NCBI GenBank assembly: GCA_949126835.1
Contig: CASBPS010000116.1
Span: forward strand, 1,116,001-1,180,000
DNA from: Anisus vortex
Lineage: Eukaryota > Mollusca > Gastropoda > Planorbidae
DNA: 64,000 nt
Reading direction: 5' to 3'
The stretch's first letter is position 1, and every line of letters begins with the position of its first letter. A model generated the notes under the pieces. It worked only from the letters and a program-made list of their open reading frames with translations, was not told the origin of the DNA and did no database searches. Both the position numbers and the translations under genes were made by a program. Below are positions 35,625-45,639 of this stretch, one piece after another.

Positions 35625-38600
35625 ATGGATGTAAAAGTTAAATTAATGTATGAAGAAGCTAAAGCTTTAGCTAAGGAATTTGAAATAACAGAAAAAAAAG
35701 AATTGCAAGAATTTATAGAAAAGAAAGTAAAAGAGTTAAAAAAGGAATTATCTGATAAAGAAAGAGATGAGCGTGCAGAAAGTAGGTCACATGAACTTAA
35801 ACAAAAAGAATTAGACAATGAACTTAAACAAAAAGAATTAGAATTAGAACTAGAACTTAAACAAAAAGAAATACAACTAAAACTAGATCATGAATTAGAA
35901 CTAGCTAAATTGCAACAAAATAAGGTTGAGCATTCAACTAATTCATCTAATAAACATGGCGTTAGATTTAAAATGCCACCATTTGATGGAAAAGAAAAAA
36001 ATTTAGATTTTTTAACTCTCTTTGAAACAACATGTAAAGGGTATAACATTCCGCAATCGGAATGGTATATTCATTTAATTCCTCAATTGAAAGACAAAGG
36101 AAGGGAAGCATTAGCTCATATTGATAAAGAGATTACTGATTACACAATAATTAGAGAACAGTTGATAAAATTTTTTATCCATTCAGAGGACTATTATAGA
36201 CAAAAATTTCATTCTTTTTTATTAACTGATAAAATAGAACCAAGAGCTTTTGTCTCTGAAGTGAAATCATTCTTATTGACTTGGTTAGAACTAATCAAAA
36301 TAGACACAAAAAATCCCAATGAAATTATTGAGATGATAGTAGTAGATAAAGTGTTACAAATGGCTTCCAAACCTTTGTTTACACATATTATGGAGAGGAA
36401 AGTAAGAAATATTGAAAATTTAATAGATGCTATCTCCAATTTTAAAGATAGTAATCCCAATGTAGAACTTACTAAACAGACTCAAACAGTAAATACCATG
36501 CAAAATAGAAGACATAGGAGCTATTCACCTCCTAGAACAAATAGTCAATATGGTAGAAGACAAAACTATGGTAATGAAACAAATACAAACAGACAAAATC
36601 TTAGATGTCAATTTTGTAATCGTTATGGACATATAGAAAGATTTTGTGGTTTCAGAATAAAATATGTAAGTAACAGGTATAGACAAAATGAAAATAGACA
36701 AAATAATCAAAATTTTCAAAACAAAAACTTTCCAAGACAGAATTTTCCACAAGGAAATCAAAATCAAAATTTTACAAGACAGAATTTTCCACAAGGAAAT
36801 CAAAATCAAAACTTTACGAGACGGAATTTTCCACAAGGAAATTCTACAAATCAGCATGTTACCAATCAAAATTCTGAAAATCAAAATTTTCAGAATAGAA
36901 ATAAAGGCAATACAAATAATCCCACTACTCACAGAAACAATGTAATATTTGAGAATAAAGGTCAACTGATCTTATTCCCTGCATATGTTGAGGGAATACG
37001 TACCTATTGTCTAAGGGATACTGGTTCATCTCTCACTTGTGTAGATGAGAGAATTATTCCTCCTCATAAAGCCAAAAATATCTTAAGGATAGAAACAATT
37101 AAACTAGGTAATGGATCTATGGTTAGTTGTCCAATCACTACCATACAAATTGATACTCCTTGGCTTACAGGATATACTGAAGCAGCCATTTTAAAAAATT
37201 GTGTTGCTCCCCTAATAATAGGTAATACATATGGAGTCAAACAGGACAATAGTTTTGAAATATTTCAACAATGGATGGATCTTAAATCCACAGATTTAAA
37301 CTTAAAACCTGTAATTTTGTTAGAAAATAATCAACTGGGAGATTTATCACAAGATGAATTCGGCCCTGCCTTGCAAACTGTCAGTTTTTTACAAACACTA
37401 GGCAAGTCAGACAGTAGCATTATTAATGACACACCTAATATAGATATACCTATAAACAAAGTGAAAGAAAATCTAATGCCTAAATGGAATGGTACAGAGA
37501 AATTGAATCAATATATTGAAAGGTTTGAAGAACAATGTGAAATAAATAATATACCTAAACAATTGCATGCCATATCACTGTGCAAACATTTAGAAAATCA
37601 CAAAGCAATATACAATATTGCAGAGAAAGAAATCAATGACTTTCAAACATTGAAAACAAACATTTTAGCATATATTGATACTACTCAAAAGAAAACTGAA
37701 ACACAAATGAAAAAACGTGAACAGATTAGCTTAAATAGTATGCCTTTTGATGAACAAACTTTGAAAAATGAACAAAAACAAGATGAGTATATAAACAAAA
37801 TTGTGTCACAACTTGGTAAAGAAAATTTTAAACAAGGACAAATGAAATTAATTAATGGAATTCTTTGTAGGATAGAAACAAAATCTGATATAACTCAAAT
37901 AGTTGTGCCAAAATCTTTGACAGTGCAAATAATGAAAATTTCGCATGATAATGCATTAGCAGGTCACTTAAGTACAAAAAAAACTTGTAACAAAATCAAA
38001 AACAACTTCTGGTGGCCTAATTTAGAAAAGGATTTGAAAACGTTCATAAAAAGTTGTTCAACATGTCTGATACATAATCAGAAAAATTCAAAACATAAAG
38101 CACCTTTACAAAAAACAGATACTGTAGACAAACCTTTTGTAAAGATAGCCATTGATATTATTGGACCTATGAAAGAAGCTAGGAATTCAAAAGCAAAATT
38201 TGCATTAACACTCATAGATATGGGTAGTAGATGGGTGGAAGTAATCCCTCTAAGAGAAATAACCGCAGATAGAGTATGTAACTCACTATTGCCAATATTC
38301 TGCAGATTTGGATTTCCTAAAACTATATTAAGTGATAATGGTACCCAATTCAAATCCAAATTGACTCAAGCTTTTACTAAAATGCTCAACATAACACAAA
38401 TTTTTAGTTCAATCTACCACCCAGAGTCAAATGGTATGGTTGAAAGGGCAAATCAAACTATAAAACAAATGTTAGCTAAGGTTTGCGAAGAACACCCTTA
38501 TGAATGGGATGAATTCCTACCAGCCATTCTCTTTGCTTATAGACAGGCAAAGCATGAAAGCACTGGTTACTCACCTTTTGAGTTAATCTTTGGTAGAAAT

Positions 38601-39665
38601 GCCAATGGTCCATTAGAGAATTTTAAAGCAGAATTACTAAAAACCAAAGAAACAAAAATGTCACCTTTTGATCTAATAAATAAGACAGAAAAACATATGA
38701 AAACAGCATATCAATTTGCTGTGGAAAAAAACCAAGAAATTAAAGAAAAAACCATACTTAGAGAAAACATGAATAAAAACTTAAGAAAGTTAGAAATAGG
38801 AAACAAAGTACTTGTATATTTACCCATTGGTTCTGGTAATACCATGCAATGGAAAGGTCCTTATGACATTATACATAAATTGTCAGATGTTACATATAAA
38901 ATTGACATAAATGGTAGTGAAAAAATTGTTCACATCAACAATTTAAGACATTATGAAGAAAGCAATATAGTTGATACTACATCAAAAACTAATGACAAAA
39001 TAGAAAACAACAATGTTATCATCGTTGAAGATGAAAATATTAAAGACATTCCAAGTAATGTTAACTACTTGTGTGGCATGACCGCAAATACAACTAATGA
39101 ATTAGAGCAAATTAACTTAGATCATATTCAAAGTGTAGAAACTAAAAATAAAATTGTGAAAATATTAAACAAATTTAAAGATACAATCACAGAAACACCT
39201 GGTTTGACTAATGTCATTGAACATACAATAGAATTAACTGACAAAAAAGAGTTTAGATCAAAAGCTTATAGAATTCCACAAATGCTAGTTGACAAAGTGG
39301 ATAAAGAATTGGACCAATTAATTGAAAATAAGATTATAAACAAATCTATGTCTCAATACTCTTCACCAATGGTAATAGTAAAAAAAAAAAATGGTTCAAT
39401 TAGACTTTGCTGTGACTATCGCAAATTAAATAAAATCACAAAAATTGATCAAGAAGGGTTACCTAACATAGACAATATCATCAATACTATGGCAACTGGG
39501 AAAATATTTTCCACTATAGACTTGACCAGAGGTTTTTGGCAAGTACCTCTAGATAAAAATTCTAAAGATTACGCAGCTTTTATCACACATAGAGGTGTGT
39601 TTAACTGGAATGTAATGCCATTTGGTCTCATAAATAGTACTGCAACTTTCACTAAATTAATGTGA
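35625..39665 (+). CDS. Gag-Pol polyprotein: capsid, zinc knuckle, protease, integrase, RT N-terminal half
   Basis: A 1,346-residue frame from ATG 35,625. Residues 1-105 form a Lys/Glu-rich coiled coil with ELKQKEL repeats. Residues 117-270 are capsid-like. There is a zinc knuckle C328-C331-H336-C341 and a 14-residue Asn/Gln repeat (RQNFPQGNQNQNFT, three copies) at about 370-410. The protease has DTGSS at 465-469 and LIIG at 530-533. Residues 618-684 resemble the first capsid domain again. The integrase has the zinc finger H774-H781-C811-C814, catalytic D844-D904-E940 (D-x59-D-x35-E) and GPY at 1078-1080. The RT begins near 1243 (SSPMVIVKKKNGSIRLC) with motif-A Asp1299 in DLTRGFWQ. The frame stops at TGA 39,663-39,665 just before the RT YVDD motif. 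No frameshift separates gag and pol. Confidence 0.95.
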   Translation: MDVKVKLMYEEAKALAKEFEITEKKELQEFIEKKVKELKKELSDKERDERAESRSHELKQKELDNELKQKELELELELKQKEIQLKLDHELELAKLQQNKVEHSTNSSNKHGVRFKMPPFDGKEKNLDFLTLFETTCKGYNIPQSEWYIHLIPQLKDKGREALAHIDKEITDYTIIREQLIKFFIHSEDYYRQKFHSFLLTDKIEPRAFVSEVKSFLLTWLELIKIDTKNPNEIIEMIVVDKVLQMASKPLFTHIMERKVRNIENLIDAISNFKDSNPNVELTKQTQTVNTMQNRRHRSYSPPRTNSQYGRRQNYGNETNTNRQNLRCQFCNRYGHIERFCGFRIKYVSNRYRQNENRQNNQNFQNKNFPRQNFPQGNQNQNFTRQNFPQGNQNQNFTRRNFPQGNSTNQHVTNQNSENQNFQNRNKGNTNNPTTHRNNVIFENKGQLILFPAYVEGIRTYCLRDTGSSLTCVDERIIPPHKAKNILRIETIKLGNGSMVSCPITTIQIDTPWLTGYTEAAILKNCVAPLIIGNTYGVKQDNSFEIFQQWMDLKSTDLNLKPVILLENNQLGDLSQDEFGPALQTVSFLQTLGKSDSSIINDTPNIDIPINKVKENLMPKWNGTEKLNQYIERFEEQCEINNIPKQLHAISLCKHLENHKAIYNIAEKEINDFQTLKTNILAYIDTTQKKTETQMKKREQISLNSMPFDEQTLKNEQKQDEYINKIVSQLGKENFKQGQMKLINGILCRIETKSDITQIVVPKSLTVQIMKISHDNALAGHLSTKKTCNKIKNNFWWPNLEKDLKTFIKSCSTCLIHNQKNSKHKAPLQKTDTVDKPFVKIAIDIIGPMKEARNSKAKFALTLIDMGSRWVEVIPLREITADRVCNSLLPIFCRFGFPKTILSDNGTQFKSKLTQAFTKMLNITQIFSSIYHPESNGMVERANQTIKQMLAKVCEEHPYEWDEFLPAILFAYRQAKHESTGYSPFELIFGRNANGPLENFKAELLKTKETKMSPFDLINKTEKHMKTAYQFAVEKNQEIKEKTILRENMNKNLRKLEIGNKVLVYLPIGSGNTMQWKGPYDIIHKLSDVTYKIDINGSEKIVHINNLRHYEESNIVDTTSKTNDKIENNNVIIVEDENIKDIPSNVNYLCGMTANTTNELEQINLDHIQSVETKNKIVKILNKFKDTITETPGLTNVIEHTIELTDKKEFRSKAYRIPQMLVDKVDKELDQLIENKIINKSMSQYSSPMVIVKKKNGSIRLCCDYRKLNKITKIDQEGLPNIDNIINTMATGKIFSTIDLTRGFWQVPLDKNSKDYAAFITHRGVFNWNVMPFGLINSTATFTKLM

Positions 39666-40535
39666 AAAATTCTTCCTCAAAGAAACAACATAATTCACTA
39701 TGTGGATGATGTGTGTATATATACAGAAACTTGGGATGAACACTTGACTATTTTAGAAGAAGTCTTACAAATACTAAAAGATAACAATTTAACTGTATCC
39801 CCAACTAAATTAAAGATAGGACAAACAGAAATTGAATTCCTGGGACATACATTTTCTAATGGCCAAGTCAAGCCAACAGAACAATTACACAAAAAGATCT
39901 TAGAAATAAAGACACCTAAAACTAAGAAAGAAGTTAGAGCACTCTTAGGTTTATTCAATTATTACAGCAAGTTTATTCCAAAATACAGTCAAATAGTTAG
40001 ACCTATCATAGATCTTACAAAAAAATTTCAACCAAATTATGTAAATTGGAATAATGAATGTGAACAATCATTCAGACAACTAGTTAATGAGTTTTCTAAA
40101 GAACCAATTCTGGAAACTATTCAGAAAAATGATGAAATTATTTTAGCCTGTGATGCCTCAAAAATAGGACTAGGTGCTTGTATTTTTAAGAAAGTAATGA
40201 TAGATTCAGAAATGGTGTACAAACCAGCATTCTATATAAGCCGTGCATTAACAAATAGTGAAAAAAATTTCAGTATATTGGAATTGGAAGGTTTATGCAT
40301 AGCTTATGCTGTATTGAAATTTCAATACTATTTGTTAGGACGTAAGTTTACAATTCTCACAGATCACAAACCATTAGTAAATTTTAATGTGTCAAATGTA
40401 AATAACAAACGCATAAACAAATATGCATTATTACTATCTGATTATCAGTTTCAGATCAAAAGCATAGTTGGAAAAGATAATCATTTGCCAGATGTGTTAT
40501 CAAGATTATCCATTTATATCCCAGATATTGAATAG
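39666..40535 (+). CDS. Gag-Pol continuation: RT C-terminal half and RNase H
   Basis: Same reading frame as the preceding polyprotein, separated only by the TGA at 39,663. The frame has no ATG at the right place (the first candidate is GTG at 39,702), so it is not an independent gene. It contains HYVDD with the two catalytic Asp codons at 39,705-39,710, then EFLGHTF and the connection EVRALLGLFNYYSKFIP. RNase H follows with CDASKIGLGA (Asp codon 40,152), the Glu in LELEGL (near 40,284), LTDHKPL (Asp codon 40,362) and the C-terminal DVLSRL. It ends at 40,535, about 330 bp before the 3' LTR. No integrase follows, which confirms the unusual order. Confidence 0.93.
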   Translation, partial: KILPQRNNIIHYVDDVCIYTETWDEHLTILEEVLQILKDNNLTVSPTKLKIGQTEIEFLGHTFSNGQVKPTEQLHKKILEIKTPKTKKEVRALLGLFNYYSKFIPKYSQIVRPIIDLTKKFQPNYVNWNNECEQSFRQLVNEFSKEPILETIQKNDEIILACDASKIGLGACIFKKVMIDSEMVYKPAFYISRALTNSEKNFSILELEGLCIAYAVLKFQYYLLGRKFTILTDHKPLVNFNVSNVNNKRINKYALLLSDYQFQIKSIVGKDNHLPDVLSRLSIYIPDIE

Positions 40536-40847
40536 ACAATACTGAAAGATAATTGTCTAGGACTAATGTAAAACTTGAGACTTCAGATTTTTGGTCTCAT
40601 AGTTAATCTCATGGTGTATAACTTCTGTAAGACACCGATGTAAATTGTTTTTATGATGATTATTTATGTTTTTATGATGATTATTTATGTGTTTTTTTTG
40701 TACTATGATTACATGAATATTACGTGACTTAATTAGATACGTTAACTATTGATATGCAACTAAATATTTTATTGATTTTTTAACAATAATTTATGTTCCC
40801 TATATATGTAATTATGCAAAAATAATAATGAATTATTATTTTTTTCC

Positions 40848-40862
40848 GGGAGGGGTGAGTAA
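40848..40862 (+). promoter_or_regulatory. Polypurine tract
   Basis: GGGAGGGGTGAGTAA lies directly against the 3' LTR, after a T run. It is purine-rich in the usual position for plus-strand priming, with one T in the centre. Confidence 0.8.
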
Positions 40863-41404
40863 TGCTAGTATGCACTAACATGGTCAAAGGGAAATGACTC
40901 AGTAAATAGTCAATAGTCAATAGTATAGTACAATAGTTATGGGCCCTGGGAAGAATGTGAATATCACAATCTAGTTGGTTCTACTGCGTCGTAGCTATAC
41001 AAAGCATGCTTTGCACGTTGTACATGTCTCAGTCTGATCACGGGGTTTTACATGTCTCAGTCTGATCACGGGGGGTAAAGGACCGGAGAATAGTCAGTCG
41101 ACTCAAATATCTAGAAGCGTATGGACGCATACGTTAGACTCGGAACTATACCACATTTTATCAGAATACTATTTCATTTCTTGGACTTATATTATATTAT
41201 ATGATTGTTGGATGTACTGTGAATAATGTATTGTGAGTATTAATAAATAGATATATATTGCTGCAAAGATTTGAATTATCAAGTGTGTTAAACATACTGT
41301 AAAATAATATTAAAGAAACATTTAACTCAACTCAAGCAACTCAATCAACTCATGATTCTATTAGCCTACGAAGAACAATAATAATTAAAATAGAGTCAAT
41401 AACA
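40863..41404 (+). repeat. 3' LTR
   Basis: 542 bp, matching the 5' LTR throughout by my reading except for one missing base (CATACTGTAAAATAAT against CATACTGTGAAAATAAT, near 41,300). It is followed at once by the target duplication GTACT. Confidence 0.97.
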
Positions 41405-41534
41405 GTACTATAACTTTTTTTGTGTAATTTTTTAACAGTCTTATTTTTAAGGCTAGAAGTGTTTATTATGTCTAATGATTGTTAGTTTAAAACAAAATAA
41501 AATTTAATTGTTATAGGTTCGTTTTGTTTTTGTT

Positions 41535-41970
41535 GATAATGTTAAATACTGGGTTTATAACTAGTGAATGTTCACAACAGACACAAGTAAAACCGATAAG
41601 CCTAGAAACATTAGAGGGTAGAAGGGCAAAGATTAAAGTAGTAAAGTTTTCGTCAGCGCATAGAACTGTCATCAACGGCATAAGAGCTATACAAGAACTA
41701 TTATTATTATTATTATGAGAGAACAAATACGTATAAATACTCTTTCTTCATGAGTAGCATAAGGGTGTGGAATGGGTTGCCTGAACAAACTGGTAAAACC
41801 AGTAACTTTACATCATTTAAAACATTGATCCTTAGAGAAGCCATCATCTCCTACCAAGCGCATCCCCAGGTGGCGGATATATAAGTCCGTGGACTACCAG
41901 GTTAGCTGTTGTAGAAGGTGAGATGGGATAAACAATTGTAATGATACTTTTTTAGTAAATGCCTCATAAA
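41535..41970 (+). mobile_element. LINE family 2 RT C-terminal fragment (copy B)
   Basis: Paralogue of 18,690-19,165 with a small internal deletion after GGTGGCGGATAT near 41,880. SLETLEGRRAKIKVVKF and SSIRVWNGLPEQTGKTS-like coding remnants are visible. It is a fossil. Confidence 0.75.
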
Positions 41971-42429
41971 TCATACGAAACGACTGCAAAAAGAAAAGCG
42001 AACATAGCGCACTGTAGCTCTAAACCCGGACAGATAAATTAATGCTATCTTGCTGATTGTCTTGTCTGATCAAAGACTATGGTAGCACATCCAGGGATAA
42101 CAACCGGCTGAAGTCGGAGGCAATGGGACTTAATTACTTTATACTGCCACGCAATTCTCAATGAATTGAGAACGAGAAGAAGAAGAAACAAAAAATTAGT
42201 CGAATTACAAGAATAGACTCAGATTACAGGATGCGCAAAAGCAAAGCCACGATCGTGGCTTCATGCATTTAAAAAAAAATGCGCAATCGTTATAATTAGA
42301 TATGTATTTGCCGACATTACCGATTCGAAATTTTAGTTTTGTAGTGAAGTGGAAATGGTAAACTTAGTTTACAAAGAAAGGGAGTATAATAGAAAAAAAC
42401 TGTGTTTTTATGGTTTTCTTGTTAAGGTT

Positions 42430-42760
42430 GATAAAAACATAAACACAGCTATATGTGGAAATTTCTTGTTACTTTTAATTTTGACTCTTAACATGTAAAG
42501 GGAGGCGGTGAGAAATATTACTTCATTGGAAATGTACATTTAAAAAATCTTTTCAGCAAGAAGCTTGTTTTCATTTGTACGCATTCACTTCTTCCAATAG
42601 TGTATTGATTTTATTAGATCTGCCAATTTTTTTAACGTCCTTATTAAAGCAAAATAGGAAATGAATAAAAAGTCTATCGAGTGTGAGTTACTAATATTAT
42701 GGAATAGCCGCCCACTCCCCGGAATAAGCCGTTAACAGTAAAATTTACATTTAAAATTTA
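42430..42760 (-). repeat. Repeat X, reverse partial copy (copy B)
   Basis: Near-identical to 19,770-20,110, including AGGGAGGCGGTGAG and AAGAAGCTTGTTTTCATTTG. Confidence 0.7.
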
Positions 42761-42929
42761 ACTTATCATAATAATATAGGTAATCGCATGGATACATGCG
42801 CTTTATAAATAATAGTTATTATTAAAATCGTGTTTTGTTATCCTAAATGTATATTACTAAAATTTATATTTGTGATATTGATTACTTGTTTTAAACTAGA
42901 GAAACGTTTAGTAGTTACACATGTTTTAT

Positions 42930-43120
42930 ATAGATACAAGTAGCATTCGAGCATGAAATGGGTTGCCTGAACAAACCAGGGAAACCAGTAACTTAAAATC
43001 ATTTAAAATTTAAAACATTAATAAAAATGCAAGACTAGACTCGGACCACGGATAAGCGTAGGAAGCAATACTTTTCTTTATAGAAGGAGCCTCTGTAATG
43101 TATAAGATAAGATATCTAAC
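42930..43120 (+). mobile_element. LINE family 2 3' tail (copy B)
   Basis: Better preserved than its copy A partner: GAAATGGGTTGCCTGAACAAACC, CGGACCACGGATAAGCGTAGGA and the end TAAGATAAGATATC. Confidence 0.7.
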
Positions 43121-43224
43121 AAATTCATTAGAATCTGTGTAAAATCATGTTACGTTATCATCACTGTTTGTTGATCAAATTTTAGTTTTAGTATTTACAT
43201 TGTTTTTATTCTCTTTTTCTTTAA

Positions 43225-44320
43225 CTCTTTTGCTACCAGCGGCCTGTGGGAAAGGCCGATAGGTTTCCACGTTTAGCCCAGCGGCCTGTGGGAAAGGCCA
43301 GTATAGTTAGCTCTATATTTTTTCAATTTCTTTTCAAAAACAAGTTTTTAAACGCTTATTTTCTATTTACTTCCATTCTTTATATAAATAGCTCACTATT
43401 TTAAGTGGTTTTAGTCACTAGTTACTCTGGATAATAGTTTTATTGTATTTGTAAGTAAATGTATTGAGTAAAGAGTCACCACCTACAGAGTTCGGGTGAA
43501 GTAGGCTTTAGATGTTTGAGGCTTAGTTAGATGAACTAATAATAAAACTCTAGATGAAGACATTGAAGTAAATAAATAAATGTTACATGATGATTATACA
43601 GTTTTTGAAAGGCTATATGACGAGTATCACTGAATATAAGTAGATACAAACAATGAGTCAAGTTGTGATAAAAATGGGGGGGGGGGGGCGTTACCCCCAG
43701 TTGATCAACGACCTGGGACCAGTCCGTCAACTTCACAAAAACAAGCCAAATTAGACCTTATTTATTTAAAAACTGTGTGATAAACAAATAGTGAACTCAA
43801 GACATTTGTATTTTATCAACAAAATGACTATTTGACTGATTTGGGTTGTTATATCTTAGAGTCATCATAAATAATGGAGAAAAAAAATATTTGTGTTACT
43901 TTCATAGACCGTAAAAAAAAATTATTTAAAAAAAAACTATTTAATATTTCTTAAAAATTCTTTCTTCTGTACATCTAGAATAAGATATATTTTAATAATA
44001 ATATGTTTGTGTGTAGATATTATATTTAATAAACAAACAAAGTGCTAGTGAGTTCAAGTTTTTCAGTTATTGTTTACTTGTATTGTGTTTCCACATTATT
44101 ACATAATCTGACCTTGCTACTAAAACTTAATTTATTTCTACTTAAAACACAGACATTAATGTTGTGCTATTATTGCCATTTATTTTAATGTATAATACAT
44201 GGATAAAATATCAAAAGTAATAGCACTTTTAGTTAATTTTAAGACACCCCTTTAACCAAAAAGTTGAGTGGTCAACTGGGGTCATGTCTAAATGTGGAAA
44301 ACCCTATGGTAGCGAATGAG
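43225..44320. mobile_element. piggyBac-like non-autonomous element, 1.1 kb
   Basis: TTAA lies on both sides (43,221-43,224 and 44,321-44,324), with terminal inverted repeats CTCTTTTGCTACCA and, on the other strand, CTCATTCGCTACCA. Copy A has the exact empty site with a single TTAA near 20,552. Subterminal GCGGCCTGTGGGAAAGGCC is present twice on the left (43,240 and 43,281). No transposase frame. Confidence 0.88.
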
Positions 44321-44463
44321 TTAAAACTCTAATCTTGTCATATTCAATATTTCTTTTAGAGTTTGCGTTATTTTTCTTCTCATATTATATTTATGACATT
44401 TTATATTACACCTCTAGATTATGTATAACTTTTGTTATGTAAATTTAAAATTAAAATATATTA

Positions 44464-45183
44464 CCCTAATAGCACACTGCCTTTGGGCCAAAATCGGCAA
44501 GAGCTCGGCAAAAACCTCGGGCGCATGTCGGCAGTGAGGTCCGTTCCAGTTGCCATTTTGCTAACTCGAAAGCGTCCGGGCAGAGCTCGGCTACAGATTG
44601 AAAATGATCGGCAACAGTAGCAAAACCAAATGTTTGCCGAACCGTATCTGCTTATAGCCGCCCCTCGCCGAAACTAAGCTGCTTATAGCCGCTTCTCACC
44701 CACAAGTGGCCCGAATTAGATTTATCATAAAATTAGCATACATAATATTGTACATTCAGCATTTCAAAACACATAGTCATACAGACACGTTGACATATAG
44801 TGATAAAAAAAGGTCAGAACAAAATATTGCAAGCAAATTTTTTTTATTGAAAATCAAAAGCATTTGTTTCTTTATTTAGAAGTGCCTCTTTGGCGCGTCT
44901 TTTTCTGCCACCCTCTCGGTCAGCAGCACAGTGAAACCACCGTCTAATGGCTTTTCTGATGTCATCCTCTGTTTCATTTTTATGGTTTCTTCTAACAGCA
45001 TCTAAAAGCAATGGAAATGGAAACATATATAACATTTAAATATTTAGATTATATTTGAAATACAGTAAGCCCTCCTATAACGCGATGGGTTCTGTGATAA
45101 TTGATATAGTGTATAATTTTAGTAGAAAATTGTAAAGCGCTTAGAGCTGTAAGGTAAGCGCTATATAAAAATGCCTCAATAAT
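44464..45183. mobile_element. Unclassified insertion private to copy B
   Basis: Copy A is continuous across this point (AATATATTATATATTTAG near 20,685). The insert starts CCCTAATAGCACACTGCC with several TCGGCA/CTCGGC motifs to 44,660. It ends with GTAAAGCGCTTAGAGCTGTAAGG + TAAGCGCTATATAAAAATG, a 3' tail form widely seen in animal LINE/SINE elements. It contains a minus-strand coding remnant. Whether it is one element or two nested ones is open. Confidence 0.6.
44844..45001 (-). pseudogene. Possible terminal exon of a transposon-borne basic protein
   Basis: The reverse strand reads DAVRRNHKNETEDDIRKAIRRW, then FHCAADREGGRKRRAKEALL, ending at a stop. It is preceded by a pyrimidine-rich tract and TTTTAG at 45,002, a good splice acceptor. 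The pattern (helix, IRRW, DREGGRKRR) reminds me of C-terminal DUF4806-like regions found in invertebrate proteins and transposons. That match is from memory and weak. No upstream exon is seen in the window. Confidence 0.35.
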
Positions 45184-45260
45184 ATATATTTAGTAAGCTT
45201 CACTTTCAAATGGTAAAATAATAAAATTGTATATATAAGAATGATAACTATTGTCTATAA

Positions 45261-45418
45261 CAAAGATCGGCTACCTACGCAACGCCAGACTTGGCACGAT
45301 TAGCGATTTCCAATGGCAAGAAATTGAGTGCTAAAGCATGATACATGTCAGCTCTTGGCACGCTGAAGGAATTAGAAATCCCACTTTGGCACACTATCAT
45401 CAAAAGGTTGCTGACTCT
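45261..45418. mobile_element. hAT-type MITE (copy B)
   Basis: Counterpart of 20,770-20,930 at the same site, ends AAAGATCGGCTACCTACG and AAAAGGTTGCTGACTCTT. Confidence 0.7.
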
Positions 45419-45639
45419 TAGTCTCTAAGACGTAAACGATTTGCTCGAGTTTTCCTCCTTGTTGTCCTCTCAGTCTTAAAAGTCACGAAGAAGGTAGCAG
45501 GGCTTAAACTTTACTTGACAGTTTGCAGTAGGCCTACCAGACTCAGTGGGAAGGAAGCGATGAGCGCAACAGTTCGACTCAACCCCGCCTTGGTAACACA
45601 AAATACCCATTAATTGTTTACATAATCATAATAAACATT

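Larger units (their letters stand above)
33224..41404 (+). mobile_element. Gmr1-like Ty3/gypsy LTR retrotransposon, nearly intact
   Basis: A complete LTR retrotransposon of 8,181 bp. It has TG...CA LTRs of 543 and 542 bp that differ by a single-base indel, and the perfect 5 bp target duplication GTACT (33,219-33,223 and 41,405-41,409). A long leader is followed by one gag-pol reading frame. The order is capsid, zinc knuckle, protease, integrase, reverse transcriptase, RNase H. The integrase has a GPY module and the RT is gypsy-like, so it belongs to Ty3/gypsy, but integrase precedes RT as in Ty1/copia. That combination defines the Gmr1-like group known from animals. It sits inside repeat X of copy B; copy A lacks it. 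One in-frame TGA is the only break seen. Confidence 0.95.
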
